Assembly: GCF_022348165.1 (NCBI RefSeq) | Contig: NZ_JAKRFI010000001.1 | Coordinates: 1 to 64,000, forward strand | DNA from: Halomonas sp. McH1-25 | Lineage (GTDB): Bacteria; Pseudomonadota; Gammaproteobacteria; Pseudomonadales; Halomonadaceae | DNA: 64,000 bases | Reading direction: 5' to 3' | Notes under the pieces: generated by a model | Told to the model about the DNA's origin: nothing | What the model saw: the letters and a program-made list of their open reading frames with translations, nothing else | The model's database searches: none | Part shown: positions 38,116 through 46,846 of the stretch, piece by piece | Position numbering within the stretch: the stretch's first letter is position 1 | Layout: each line of letters opens with the position of its first letter | Translations under genes and position numbers: made by a program

Positions 38116-39939
38116 ATGCTGGCAATGTGGGTTGAGCAATTGCTGGGGTATGCCGCAGGCGCGCTCGAGACGATTCGTAGCGACGAACATTACCCGGCGC
38201 TAATGGCCTGGGCGCGAGATGAGGGTGCGCAACACGTGGGCGGGAACCTGGCCTTGGCGCAGGCGCTGGCCCCCGAGCTGTGGAACCAGACGCCCTTGGT
38301 GCGACTCGATTTCGATTGCGAGGCGTTGGCGTTGCCTGGCCGGAATGAACCTTGCTGGTGCGACTCCGGGCGCAAGACCAAGCAGTGCTGCGGCGCCGTA
38401 ACGCTGCCTGGTCCGATACCGCCGCACCTGATGTGGATGCTGTCGCTGCGTGAATGGAAGGGCGACACCCTGAAAGCGGCGTTGGAAAGCGGTCGTGCAC
38501 CTGCCCAGGCCCTGCTCGAGGCCGGTCTGATTGCGGCCGAGGGCGGCCAACGCGGTCGCGCCCAGCAGATTCTCGAGGCTCTTTTCGATACCAGCGACTG
38601 GAGCCGGTTGCCTGAACAGGCCGAGCCCGCGTTCGAATTGCTCACCGATCTCTACCAAGAGCGCGGATTTCACCGCAAGAAGGCGGCACTGCTCGATGCG
38701 ATTCTCGACAGGGGCCCGCTTTTCCTGCGCGGCGTGGCGCTCGAGCGGTTATGCCTGATGCATCTCGACAGCGACGACCTGGCCAGTGCGCGCGAAGCCT
38801 TCGTGCGCGCCCAGCAGACGCTGCCCGATTCCCCGACGCTGGCCTACATCGAGGCCATGCTGTTGCTGCACGAGGGGCATGCCGACGAGGCACGCGAGCG
38901 GGCGCGCTTCTGGTTCCGCCGCCTGGCCCGGCGCGGCGATCTCGACCCCGAGCAGCTCCAGTTCCTGGCCGATCTGGCGGAAAACCCCGGAGCGACGCTG
39001 GCCGAGCAAATGGTCAATTCCGAAGAGGCGCTGGCCGAGCCCTTGACCGCACTCCAGGCGCTACTCGAAGCGTTGTCCGGTGCGCCGCGTCTGACCTTCA
39101 CGCATGCCGCCGACGGGCGCCTCGAGTACCGCACCTCGGCGCGCGAGGATACCCTGTTCGCCGCTTGGCAGAGTCACTTCAAGGCGCTTGTCGATGAGGA
39201 AGCGGCGCTGGGTTTCCAGGAAGACCCTTGGCCCTATGCCGGCGATTGGTTGCCGGAACTCTGTGCACATCCGGAGTGGCTGGATTCTCCGCAGGTGGTC
39301 CAGACCCTGGCGATGGCCCTGGCCAGCCGTTTCGGCAGCCTGCCGTGGATGGCGGATAGCTTCTTTGCTCCCTTGGCGGGTCGCTACGAGCGCTGGCTGA
39401 CGCAGGTCGAAACGGAGGGGGGGCGCTTCGCCTGGGACGATGCCGACAATGCCTTGCTGTTGAGGACCGGCCTGGCGCTGGTGGTCGGCATGGAGCGCGG
39501 GGATCGGCAGCGTTCGCGACAGCTGGCCGAGCGCCTGCTGGTGCTGGACGATCAGGACAGCCTGGGTCTGCGTGAACTGGTGCTCGATCAGTTGCTGCGC
39601 GAGGGACGTGACGAAGAGGCTCTCCAGCTCAGCGATCAGGCCGAACCGGCTGGCCAGTCGCCACTGCTGGGCGTGCTCATGGGCCGTGTTCTCGCGCTTT
39701 ATCGTCTCGAGCAACTGAGTGAAGCCCAAGCGTCGTTGCGTGCGGTCCACGAACTGAACAGCCATGCCATCGCCATGATGTGTGCCGAGAATCCCCGACC
39801 GGTTCCGTTGGCCCTGGAAGTCCCCGAGCCGGGTACCAAGGCCGAGGCATGGCAATACCGTGCCCTGATGCGCGACCAGTGGGCGGCGACGCAGGGTGCG
39901 TTGGGCTGGCTGGCGGAGCAGCGGCGCCAGATCCTCTAG
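38116..39939 (+). CDS. SEC-C motif protein with TPR-like repeats
   Basis: A 607-residue soluble protein. An N-terminal helical segment is followed by a SEC-C zinc motif (CWC-x8-CC pattern, Cys80, Cys82, Cys91, Cys92, within PGRNEPCWCDSGRKTKQCCG). Hundreds of residues of Ala/Leu/Glu-rich helical repeats resembling TPRs follow (about 110-310 and again near 450-560). SEC-C motifs occur at the end of SecA and in many uncharacterised proteins, where they bind zinc and often ribosomes or partners. The ATG at 38116 is preferred over 38101 because AGGAGGG lies 6 bases before it. Role unknown. Confidence 0.75.
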   Translation: MLAMWVEQLLGYAAGALETIRSDEHYPALMAWARDEGAQHVGGNLALAQALAPELWNQTPLVRLDFDCEALALPGRNEPCWCDSGRKTKQCCGAVTLPGPIPPHLMWMLSLREWKGDTLKAALESGRAPAQALLEAGLIAAEGGQRGRAQQILEALFDTSDWSRLPEQAEPAFELLTDLYQERGFHRKKAALLDAILDRGPLFLRGVALERLCLMHLDSDDLASAREAFVRAQQTLPDSPTLAYIEAMLLLHEGHADEARERARFWFRRLARRGDLDPEQLQFLADLAENPGATLAEQMVNSEEALAEPLTALQALLEALSGAPRLTFTHAADGRLEYRTSAREDTLFAAWQSHFKALVDEEAALGFQEDPWPYAGDWLPELCAHPEWLDSPQVVQTLAMALASRFGSLPWMADSFFAPLAGRYERWLTQVETEGGRFAWDDADNALLLRTGLALVVGMERGDRQRSRQLAERLLVLDDQDSLGLRELVLDQLLREGRDEEALQLSDQAEPAGQSPLLGVLMGRVLALYRLEQLSEAQASLRAVHELNSHAIAMMCAENPRPVPLALEVPEPGTKAEAWQYRALMRDQWAATQGALGWLAEQRRQIL

Positions 39940-39947
39940 GCGTGTGT

Positions 39948-39982
39948 TCGGCACAGGTCTTCAGTTGGCAAGCCTGTGCCGA
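39948..39982. terminator. Hairpin between convergent SEC-C and ampG genes
   Basis: A 10-bp perfect stem, TCGGCACAGG with its complement, surrounds a 15-base loop just after the SEC-C stop and before the ampG stop on the other strand. There is no strong T-run, so termination is uncertain. Confidence 0.45.
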
Positions 39983-39987
39983 GTCGC

Positions 39988-41355
39988 TTAGGTATCGCTA
40001 ACGGGATTGCCCATAGGCACTAGCGTGCGGTCCCGGGCGATATACCAGGCCAGGACGATGGCAGGCAAGCCAAGCAGCGAGGCCAGCAGGAAGAAAGTGA
40101 CGTAACCCTGACTGGCCACCACGATGCCCGAGAAGCCGCCGATGAATTTGCCAGGCAGCGTCATCAACGACGAGAACAGCGCGTACTGGGTCGCCGTGTA
40201 GGCGCGCGAGGTCAGGCTCGACAGAAAGGCGATGAACACCGTACTGGCCAGCCCGTTGGCCAGGTTGTCGCCCATGATCGTCACCACCAGCATGGGCAGT
40301 TCGGCGCCTATCGACGCCAGGGCGGCAAACAGCAGGTTGGTCAGCGCCACGATCAGTGCGCCGGCGACCAGCATCGGCCCGATGCCATAGCGCACCACGA
40401 GCAGCCCCCCCAGGATCCCGCCGGCAATGCTCATCAGGATGCCGAACACCTTGGTCACGTTGGCAATCTGGGACAGTGAGAAGCCCAGATCGATATACAG
40501 CGGATTGGCCATGGCGGCCATCGACAGGTCGCTGATGCGATAGAGTCCGACCAGTAGCAGCAACCACAGCGCCTTGTGGCCATAGCGCCGGAAGAAATCC
40601 GTGAACGGGCATACCACGGCGCCGATGGTCCACGCCCCCACGCGCCTCCAGAGCCGTGGCTGCCCACGTGTCTTACGCAAAAACGCGCGTACCTGGGGCT
40701 CGTGGATCAGCTGTATGCCCAGCGATGAACGGGGAGGCTCGGGACGCAGCAGCACGGTCAGCATGCCGACGCCGACCAGCATGGCCATGGTCAGGTAGGC
40801 CCAGTACCATGAAGCCAGGTCGGCCACATAGAGCGCACCGGCGCCCGCCGCCAGCAAGCCGCCCCGGTAGCCGATGATGTACGTCGAGGCCATGGCGGCC
40901 TGGATTTCCTCGGCGGCGGACTCGATGCGAAACGCATCGATGACGATATCCTGTGTCGCCGAACCGAACGCCACCAGCAGCGCAAAGCCGGCGACCGCCG
41001 CCAAGCTCGCGGTGGGGTCGACATGCGCCAATCCCACCAGACCGCCGGCGATGGTCGCCTGGGCGAGCAGCATCCAGCCACGGCGTTGGCCGAACAGACG
41101 AGTCAACCCGGGCAGTGGCAGCCGATCGACCACCGGCGCCCAAAAGAACTTGATCGAGTAGAGCATGCCGATCCAGGAGAAGAAGCCGATCGCAGCCACC
41201 TCGACATTGACGTCCCGGAGCCAGGCCGTCAGTGTCGAGAACACCAGCAGAAAGGGCAGGCCGGCCGAGAAACCCAAAAACAGCATGGCGATGACCGGCG
41301 CCTTGAAATAGACGCCAAAAGCGTCTAGCCAAGATCGGGATGGGGGGCGGTGCAT
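39988..41355 (-). CDS. ampG: AmpG-family muropeptide permease (MFS)
   Basis: A 455-residue transporter with about 12-14 membrane segments. The AmpG-like start is clear (FLGFSAGLPFLLVFSTLTAW), as are the loops KFFWAPVVDRLPLP and FGQRRGWMLLAQ and the motif FGSATQDIVIDAFRIE. AmpG imports anhydro-muropeptides released during cell-wall turnover for recycling, and so influences AmpR-controlled beta-lactamase where present. The ATG at 41355 gives the usual N-terminus; GGAG lies about 12 bases upstream. It is divergent from rfaH. Confidence 0.88.
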   Translation of the reverse strand: MHRPPSRSWLDAFGVYFKAPVIAMLFLGFSAGLPFLLVFSTLTAWLRDVNVEVAAIGFFSWIGMLYSIKFFWAPVVDRLPLPGLTRLFGQRRGWMLLAQATIAGGLVGLAHVDPTASLAAVAGFALLVAFGSATQDIVIDAFRIESAAEEIQAAMASTYIIGYRGGLLAAGAGALYVADLASWYWAYLTMAMLVGVGMLTVLLRPEPPRSSLGIQLIHEPQVRAFLRKTRGQPRLWRRVGAWTIGAVVCPFTDFFRRYGHKALWLLLLVGLYRISDLSMAAMANPLYIDLGFSLSQIANVTKVFGILMSIAGGILGGLLVVRYGIGPMLVAGALIVALTNLLFAALASIGAELPMLVVTIMGDNLANGLASTVFIAFLSSLTSRAYTATQYALFSSLMTLPGKFIGGFSGIVVASQGYVTFFLLASLLGLPAIVLAWYIARDRTLVPMGNPVSDT

Positions 41356-41523
41356 CAAGAGGTATTCTCCTAACCGAAAAGGCGTGATTGCCGATAGCCG
41401 ACGATACCGGCTGCAATGATAAACTGAGGGATAACTTACGTTGTTCATCCCCGGCAATTCAACGCCTTGCCGTTGCCAGTCTGTTGGCAGCGAGCCGTGA
41501 GGCCATGACGTTTGTGGAGCATT

Positions 41524-42066
41524 ATGAGTGATCAGATGGAGGATCGCAGCCTGAACGGACAAGACGCGACTCCGCGTTGGTATGTGATCCAGTGCAAGGG
41601 GGGGGAATCCTTTCGTGCCGCGGAGCATCTGGGCAACCAGGGCTACCGGGTCTTTCATCCCGTTCTACAGGTCCAGAAGAAGCGCCGCGGTAAGCTCTGC
41701 TGGAGCGAAGAACCGCTGTTTCCCTATTACCTTTTCATTCACCTCGACCGTGTTGCCAGCAACTGGCGTCCAATCCGTTCTACCCGTGGCGTACTCAAGC
41801 TGGTCGGATTCGGCGACGATCCGCTACCGGTCGATGACCGCCTGGTCGATGTCCTGCTCGAAAAAGCCAGTCAAGAGGCCGGGCCTCACGATACCAACGT
41901 CTATTTCCGTGCCGGTGAGATCGTCGAGATCACCGAGGGGCCGTTCCGCGCGCTTCAGGCGGTCTTCGAGAGCCAGAAAGGCGAAGAGCGCGCCATCGTC
42001 CTGCTCAATATGCTGCATCAGCAGCAGCGCCTGGAAGTGCCCGTCGGGGATCTGCGTCGGCATTAA
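41524..42066 (+). CDS. rfaH: RfaH-like transcription antiterminator (NusG paralogue)
   Basis: A 180-residue protein. The N-terminal NGN domain (about 22-120) starts RWYVIQCKGGESFRAAEHL and includes PLFPYYLFIHLD, followed by a KOW-type C-terminal domain (about 125-175, GEIVEITEGPFRALQAVFES). RfaH is recruited to ops DNA in paused RNA polymerase and promotes expression of long surface-polysaccharide operons. E. coli RfaH has 162 residues; about 20 extra are at the N-terminus here. I found no ops element in the window. GGAG precedes ATG by 5 bases. Confidence 0.9.
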   Translation: MSDQMEDRSLNGQDATPRWYVIQCKGGESFRAAEHLGNQGYRVFHPVLQVQKKRRGKLCWSEEPLFPYYLFIHLDRVASNWRPIRSTRGVLKLVGFGDDPLPVDDRLVDVLLEKASQEAGPHDTNVYFRAGEIVEITEGPFRALQAVFESQKGEERAIVLLNMLHQQQRLEVPVGDLRRH

Positions 42067-42114
42067 GCGTTCATGACGAGTCTCAAGCCAATTCGTGCAA
42101 TTAACGAGGTAACC

Positions 42115-42624
42115 ATGCCGATAATCCCCCAGCAGGTCGTGACCCTGCATTACATGCTTCGCGACGCTGAAGGGCATGTACTCGACGATTCGAGACAGCG
42201 CGATGCGCCGTTAAGCTACTTGCATGGTCACGACAATATCGTGGCCGGCCTGGAGCAGGCGCTGACCGGGGCCGAAAGCGGAACGCGCTTGACCGTGACA
42301 TTGGCGCCGGAGCAGGCCTACGGCAGACGCGACGAGGCCTTGGTCCGTCATGTCTCGCGCAGTGCCTTCGGCGATGTCGCCGATCTGAAGCCCGGCATGC
42401 GCTTTCAGGCGCAAGGCCCCGACGGTCCGCGAACCGTGACGGTGGTCGATGCCGACGATACCCGGGTCACGGTGGATGCCAACCACCCCCTGGCCGGGCA
42501 GACCCTGCACTATGACGTCGATATTCTCGAGGTGAGAGAGGCCACGCGTGCCGAACTCGCCAAAGGGCACCCGCTGGATGAGGATGTCGATCACACCCAA
42601 GTCGAAGATCGTAAACAGTTCTGA
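42115..42624 (+). CDS. slyD: SlyD-like FKBP peptidyl-prolyl isomerase
   Basis: A 169-residue protein with the SlyD layout. Split FKBP sequence surrounds an inserted-flap domain: the FKBP start is VVTLHYMLRDAEGHVLDDS, then APLSYLHGHDNIVAGLEQAL, the flap at about 70-125, and closure HPLAGQTLHYDVDILEVREAT. It is a prolyl isomerase and chaperone. The His/Cys-rich nickel-binding tail of E. coli SlyD is missing, so a role in hydrogenase nickel insertion is unlikely. The ATG at 42115 follows GAGG and matches the family start; an ATG 42 bases earlier is less likely. Confidence 0.9.
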   Translation: MPIIPQQVVTLHYMLRDAEGHVLDDSRQRDAPLSYLHGHDNIVAGLEQALTGAESGTRLTVTLAPEQAYGRRDEALVRHVSRSAFGDVADLKPGMRFQAQGPDGPRTVTVVDADDTRVTVDANHPLAGQTLHYDVDILEVREATRAELAKGHPLDEDVDHTQVEDRKQF

Positions 42625-42628
42625 GTTT

Positions 42629-42642
42629 CTGATCGGGATCAA
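42629..42642. promoter_or_regulatory. Upstream FNR/Anr-type box (class I position)
   Basis: CTGAT-CGGG-ATCAA matches the FNR/Anr consensus TTGAT-N4-ATCAA in nine of ten fixed positions. Its centre (42635.5) is 91.5 bases upstream of the predicted transcription start of the 41-codon membrane gene, a position used in tandem FNR promoters. It lies just after the slyD stop. Confidence 0.55.
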
Positions 42643-42678
42643 ACCTGGCGGTACGTCTTGCACTCGGCAGGCAGGACA

Positions 42679-42720
42679 TTGACCTGGGTCAGTACTTCCC
42701 CGTCTTCTCCCCGCTACATT
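42679..42720 (+). promoter_or_regulatory. Class II FNR/Anr-dependent promoter
   Basis: TTGAC-CTGG-GTCAG (42679-42692) is a symmetrical Anr-like box. A -10 element TACATT (42715-42720) follows, with no good -35. With a start near 42727 the box centre (42685.5) falls at -41.5, exactly the class II spacing. The leader to the small gene's ATG would be about 23 bases. Induction at low oxygen is predicted. Confidence 0.55.
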
Positions 42721-42749
42721 GGGTTCAACATCGGTTGGGGGACAGGATC

Positions 42750-42875
42750 ATGTACTGGGATGAAGCGGTCGTTTTCGGGCTGGTGACGGTAGGTCTGCTG
42801 ATCGCCTTCATGGGCGGAATCTTTGCCTTCGTCGTGCATGACAACAAGCGCGGCAAGGGAAAACGCCCGCGCTGA
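42750..42875 (+). CDS. 41-residue membrane protein resembling cbb3-oxidase subunit CcoM
   Basis: A short gene with a GGGACAGG ribosome site. The product starts MYWDEAVVFGLVTVGLLIAF, has one membrane helix (about residues 7-30) and a basic end (DNKRGKGKRPR). The pattern Asp, VV, GxVTVGL, AF, G, ending in a charged D/K tail, is what I recall of CcoM, the small accessory subunit of Pseudomonas cbb3 cytochrome oxidase encoded away from the cco operon. The tandem Anr-type boxes upstream fit a microaerobic oxidase subunit. The gene itself is well supported; the CcoM assignment rests on memory of a short sequence and is tentative. Confidence 0.6.
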   Translation: MYWDEAVVFGLVTVGLLIAFMGGIFAFVVHDNKRGKGKRPR

Positions 42876-42904
42876 TCCCAGTGTTTCAGGTTGTCGTCAG
42901 GGGA

Positions 42905-42949
42905 GGGGGCTGCTGCCCCCGCTAGCCGGCCTTCGGGCCGGCATTTTTA
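42905..42949 (+). terminator. Tandem hairpins and T-run after the small membrane gene
   Basis: A first stem GGGGGC/GCCCCC (42905-42920) is followed by GCCGGCC-TTCG-GGCCGGC (42925-42942) running into ATTTTTAT. The second is a textbook intrinsic terminator with a stable TTCG loop, and it ends the small transcript before the opposing GGDEF-EAL gene. Confidence 0.9.
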
Positions 42950-42959
42950 TTGGGCGCTT

Positions 42960-45053
42960 TCACTCCGAGGTCATCGAACAGGCTTGCAACTCGGGCCTTG
43001 CGAGGAACGTCTCGACCGGCTCGGGATAAGCCAGATAGTAACCCTGCATCATGCTGGCCTGTTGCTGACGCAGAAACTCCAACTGAGTGGCCGTTTCCAC
43101 GCCTTCGGCCACGAGACGCAGATGTAGCGTGCGTGCCAATGCAATGATGGATCGGGCCAAGGGCGCATCGGCACCGTGCTGGACGGGATCGATGAATGCC
43201 TTGTCGAGCTTGATCTCGTCGACAGGGAATTCCTGCAGGTAACGCAATGAGGAATAACCCGTGCCGAAGTCGTCCAGGGCGAGTTGCACGCCCAACTGGC
43301 GCAGTGCACACAAGGTCGTGACCATGCCGGGTGTGGCCAGCAGTGATTCGACGATTTCCAACACCAGGCGTCGGGGGGCGAAACCGCCTTTATCCAGGAG
43401 CGTTTCGATGCGTGACAGAAAATCGTCGTCGCTGAGCTGCTGGACGGATACATTGACCGATAGCGTCGTATCGGTACCCGACAGCGGGCCACGCAGCAAT
43501 TCGACGGCTTGCTCGAGTACCCAATAGCCTATCGGACGAATCAATCCGCTGCGTTCGGCATGGTCGATGAAGTAGCCGGGCGCCACCAGGCCGTGTTCCG
43601 GGTGTTGCCAACGCAACAGCACCTCTGCGCCGCGCAGTTCGCCCTCCGGTGTGAATTGTGGCTGCAAGTGGAGCCGGAACTGTTGCGTGTCGAGCGCCAG
43701 GCGGAGTTCGCGTTCGATCTGGATTTGCTGGCGTTCCCACTCGCCGAGAGCCGGCTCGTACTGGATGAGCGCCGGTATGGTTTGTTGACGGGCATGCTTG
43801 AGGGCCAGCTCGGCACGCTGTAGCACGAGCTGCAAGTCGTTTCCGTCACTGGGGTAATGCGCCATGCCTGCCGAAAAACGCAACTGGCAGGACTGGGCCT
43901 GTACTAGCCAGGCCCGCTCGGTCAGATTGCTCAGCATTTCGCCAAGGCGTTGCTGAAGCCAGGCATCGAGCCCCGTACCCGGAAGGATGATGGCCAACTG
44001 GTTGGCGGGCAATCTCACCAGACGGGGAATGCGACGATGCGGCAGCAGGTAACCGCGGATTTCCGTGGCGACCTGGCGCAAGGCTTCATCACCGCCACCC
44101 TGGCCGAGTAGTGCATTGATGTGTCCGAGCCCGCGAACGCGTATCAGAACCAGGTGAAACGCCGGCATACGACTCGCGGTCCGTTCGAGCGTCTCGTTCA
44201 GGGCGTGAATCGTCGGCAGCCCGGTCACATGGTCGTAATGAATGTGCTGATACAGGTCGTGTTCGATTTCGCGCCGCCGGAGCGATTCGGCAAACTGCGA
44301 CAGCAGTCCCGAAACGCCCATGACACTATTGATCTCATCGGCACGCCATTCGCGGGGCTGTAGCGATTCGCAGCACAGGGTGCCGCGCAGTTCTCCGCCA
44401 ACGAAAATGCCCACTTCCATGGTGGATACAATGCCGTGTTCGACAAAGTAAGAGCGCAATGCCTCCAGTCTTGGATCCTGCTGAGAATGGAGCGTGGCCA
44501 GGCAAGGCGCGCGATGCAGCGCTTCGATGTACTTGCCGAGCGAGGTCATGTCGATCTGGACACCGACGAGCGACGTTTCCAGGCTGCTTCGGCAGGTCAT
44601 GGCGCCCGGAGGATCGTCGAAGAACCATAACGAGATGCGATGTACGTTCAGCAATTCACTAAGTGCGACCTGAACCGCCTGCAGAAAATTCTCTTCGGAA
44701 ATATCCTGATGGTAGAGGTCGCGCAAATGTTGCCAGATCTGCTGCTGTTGACGTAGCCGAGCCTGGGTGTCGCGCAGTTCGTCGTTCTGTCGGGACAGGA
44801 CCCGGCCATGGTGAGACAAGTAGCGATAACCGAGAATCGCCACGATGCCGAGCAGGCCCAGGCTAACCAGGATGGCAGCTAGCATTTGCAGAAACAGGCT
44901 GTCTGGGGAGGAATCGGCTTGCTGTTGGTTCACCCATACGATGATGAGAGCAGCGGCCAAAAAATTGCCCAACAGGAGCATGGCCAACAGTAATCGGGCC
45001 CGGTAGCGCCCGTGGCTGGAACGGAGAGCGGGTTGTCGTTCTTCTTTCGTCAT
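42960..45053 (-). CDS. GAF-GGDEF-EAL protein, probable c-di-GMP phosphodiesterase
   Basis: A 697-residue membrane protein with two helices (about 21-41 and 57-78), a short coiled coil, a GAF-like domain (about 115-255), a GGDEF domain (about 270-430) and an EAL domain (about 440-690). The catalytic GGDEF loop is replaced by LPANQLA, so cyclase activity is unlikely. The EAL domain keeps key residues: the EVLLRW Glu, NVSVQQL Asn, LEIVES Glu, LALDDFGTGYSSL, KLDKAF Lys and AEGVET Glu. It should hydrolyse c-di-GMP, perhaps gated by a GAF ligand. The ATG at 45053 is used; the AAGGGG upstream lies in a small hairpin. Confidence 0.85.
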   Translation of the reverse strand: MTKEERQPALRSSHGRYRARLLLAMLLLGNFLAAALIIVWVNQQQADSSPDSLFLQMLAAILVSLGLLGIVAILGYRYLSHHGRVLSRQNDELRDTQARLRQQQQIWQHLRDLYHQDISEENFLQAVQVALSELLNVHRISLWFFDDPPGAMTCRSSLETSLVGVQIDMTSLGKYIEALHRAPCLATLHSQQDPRLEALRSYFVEHGIVSTMEVGIFVGGELRGTLCCESLQPREWRADEINSVMGVSGLLSQFAESLRRREIEHDLYQHIHYDHVTGLPTIHALNETLERTASRMPAFHLVLIRVRGLGHINALLGQGGGDEALRQVATEIRGYLLPHRRIPRLVRLPANQLAIILPGTGLDAWLQQRLGEMLSNLTERAWLVQAQSCQLRFSAGMAHYPSDGNDLQLVLQRAELALKHARQQTIPALIQYEPALGEWERQQIQIERELRLALDTQQFRLHLQPQFTPEGELRGAEVLLRWQHPEHGLVAPGYFIDHAERSGLIRPIGYWVLEQAVELLRGPLSGTDTTLSVNVSVQQLSDDDFLSRIETLLDKGGFAPRRLVLEIVESLLATPGMVTTLCALRQLGVQLALDDFGTGYSSLRYLQEFPVDEIKLDKAFIDPVQHGADAPLARSIIALARTLHLRLVAEGVETATQLEFLRQQQASMMQGYYLAYPEPVETFLARPELQACSMTSE

Positions 45054-45186
45054 GCCAAGTGTCAGCCCCTTATGGGGCCTCAAGGCGGCGGCAGTAGGCG
45101 CCGAATCATGAAAGTCTGACGACTTGCTGCGTTGATCGTCAATATCTCGCCTATCAACCCAACACTGACAATGGGATCGCGCGAGT

Positions 45187-46677
45187 CTAGGTAAGGCGGG
45201 TATCGGCTTCCGAGGTGAGCCCGACATGTGCGGGCCGGTACTCCGCTATCCATGCCAGGACCTTATCGGCACTCAATGGACGTGAAAACAGGTATCCCTG
45301 AGCCTGATCGCAGCCGGCTTCGGCAAGCAGCGAGAGATGTTGTTGCGTTTCGACCCCTTCGGCGATGACCTGAAGGCCGAAATTGTGGGCCAGCATGACG
45401 CTGGCACGCACGATCACCGCATCTTCGGGCTGTAGCGGCAGATCGAGTACGAAGGACTTGTCGATCTTGAGGGCGTCGAGAGGAAGGCGGCGCAACTGGG
45501 CCAGCGAGGAGTAACCCGTGCCGAAATCGTCGATGGCGACACGAATGCCATGGTCGCGAAGCTCGCTCAAAAGCTTGGCCGCCAGGGCGGGGTCTCGCAT
45601 GACAGCCTGCTCGGTGATCTCGAGCATTAACAGATGGGGCGCAATACCCTGCTGTTCCAAGTTGCGTAACAGGCGCGTCGGAAGTTGACTGTCTTCGAGA
45701 TCGTCGGCCGTGAGGTTGACGGCGACTGTCTGTGGCTCTCCCAGGCTCTGCCAATCGGCCATTTGCTGGATGACCTGGCTGAGCATCCAGTCGCTAATCA
45801 GGCCCATGTGGCCCGATTGCGCGGCCAGGGGAAGAAATTCGTCGGGTTGGAGCAGCCCGAAGGCAGGATGCCGCCATTGCAACAGTGCCTCGAAACCTCT
45901 GACTTCGCCGTTGGCGATACCGACCTTGGGTTGATAGACCAGGTGCAGCTGTTGGTCGCGAACCGCCCTGACCAGGTCGCGCAGAAGCAATCGGTCACGC
46001 TCATAGTTTCGATCGTGGCCGCTCTGGTAGGCATAGTAACCATCGTTGGTATCCCGGGCGAGCCCCAAGGCGATGGCCGAGCGCCTCAGCAGGCGCCGGG
46101 GATCCTGCCCATGCTCGGGGCTCTGCAGGTCGGCGATGGACAAGGACGGTACCAGGGCGGTGCCGTCCAGTTCGAGCGGTAAGCAGAGCTCTTCACGCAG
46201 CCGGTCGGTTACGGCGACAGACGCTTCCGGATGGTTGACCAGCATCAGGAACTCATTGCCACCCAAGCGGTACAGCCGGCCGTGATGAAAATCCAAGGAC
46301 AGGAGACGATGTGTCAGGGCAATGAGGAACTGATCGCCCAATGTATGGCCCAGTGTCTTGTTGATCTGCTTGACGTTATCGACGCTCAGTCGAATCAACG
46401 AAAACTCGGCGTTGGCTGTCACCAGCCGATCGATTTCCTGCAGCGCACTCACGTAGGTGCCGAGGCCGGTCAGGGCGTCGAGGTTGCTGGCGTGAAGTGG
46501 CGTCTGCCATGCCAGCAGGCGTTTCTGAAACCGGTTGAGCAGGCTTTGCTGACGGTTCATGAGCGGTGTCGGAGGACAGCGGGCCGAGGCTGGCAGCAGG
46601 GCCATCGCCAAGTGACTCGCACCTAGTGCCAAGCCTAGCAGTAACAATCCGAGGCAGCGTCGAAAGTTGGCTAGCAT
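45187..46677 (-). CDS. GGDEF-EAL protein, probable c-di-GMP phosphodiesterase
   Basis: A 496-residue protein. A hydrophobic N-terminus (about 8-30, signal anchor) is followed by a GGDEF domain (about 60-215) whose motif reads RLGGNEF (residues 139-143, Asp to Asn), and an EAL domain (about 225-480). The EAL domain is intact by eye: GFEALLQW, AVNLTADDL, LEITEQ, AIDDFGTGYSSL, KIDKSF and AEGVETQQH. The cyclase half probably serves as a GTP-sensing or structural module. It is transcribed ahead of the other GGDEF-EAL gene with 133 bases between them. The ATG is chosen over an adjacent GTG. Confidence 0.85.
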   Translation of the reverse strand: MLANFRRCLGLLLLGLALGASHLAMALLPASARCPPTPLMNRQQSLLNRFQKRLLAWQTPLHASNLDALTGLGTYVSALQEIDRLVTANAEFSLIRLSVDNVKQINKTLGHTLGDQFLIALTHRLLSLDFHHGRLYRLGGNEFLMLVNHPEASVAVTDRLREELCLPLELDGTALVPSLSIADLQSPEHGQDPRRLLRRSAIALGLARDTNDGYYAYQSGHDRNYERDRLLLRDLVRAVRDQQLHLVYQPKVGIANGEVRGFEALLQWRHPAFGLLQPDEFLPLAAQSGHMGLISDWMLSQVIQQMADWQSLGEPQTVAVNLTADDLEDSQLPTRLLRNLEQQGIAPHLLMLEITEQAVMRDPALAAKLLSELRDHGIRVAIDDFGTGYSSLAQLRRLPLDALKIDKSFVLDLPLQPEDAVIVRASVMLAHNFGLQVIAEGVETQQHLSLLAEAGCDQAQGYLFSRPLSADKVLAWIAEYRPAHVGLTSEADTRLT

Positions 46678-46846
46678 CACGTTGAAGAGTCACTGTACAA
46701 GGGTAAGGGATGAACGGAACCGTTCCTTTCCGGAGCATAGCCGTACAGACGCCGGCTCAGGACAGGCATGATAACGGCAATTGTAAACGCTTTGTTACTG
46801 ACTTTGACTGCGGCGACGCAAAAAAGTGCGCATGGCGGCGCGTTAT

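Noticed and set aside
44060-44120. A GGDE string in the GAF-GGDEF-EAL protein that looks like an intact GGDEF motif
   Set aside because: By position it is the upstream helix motif (LGxxxGDxxL); the true catalytic loop further on reads LPANQLA.
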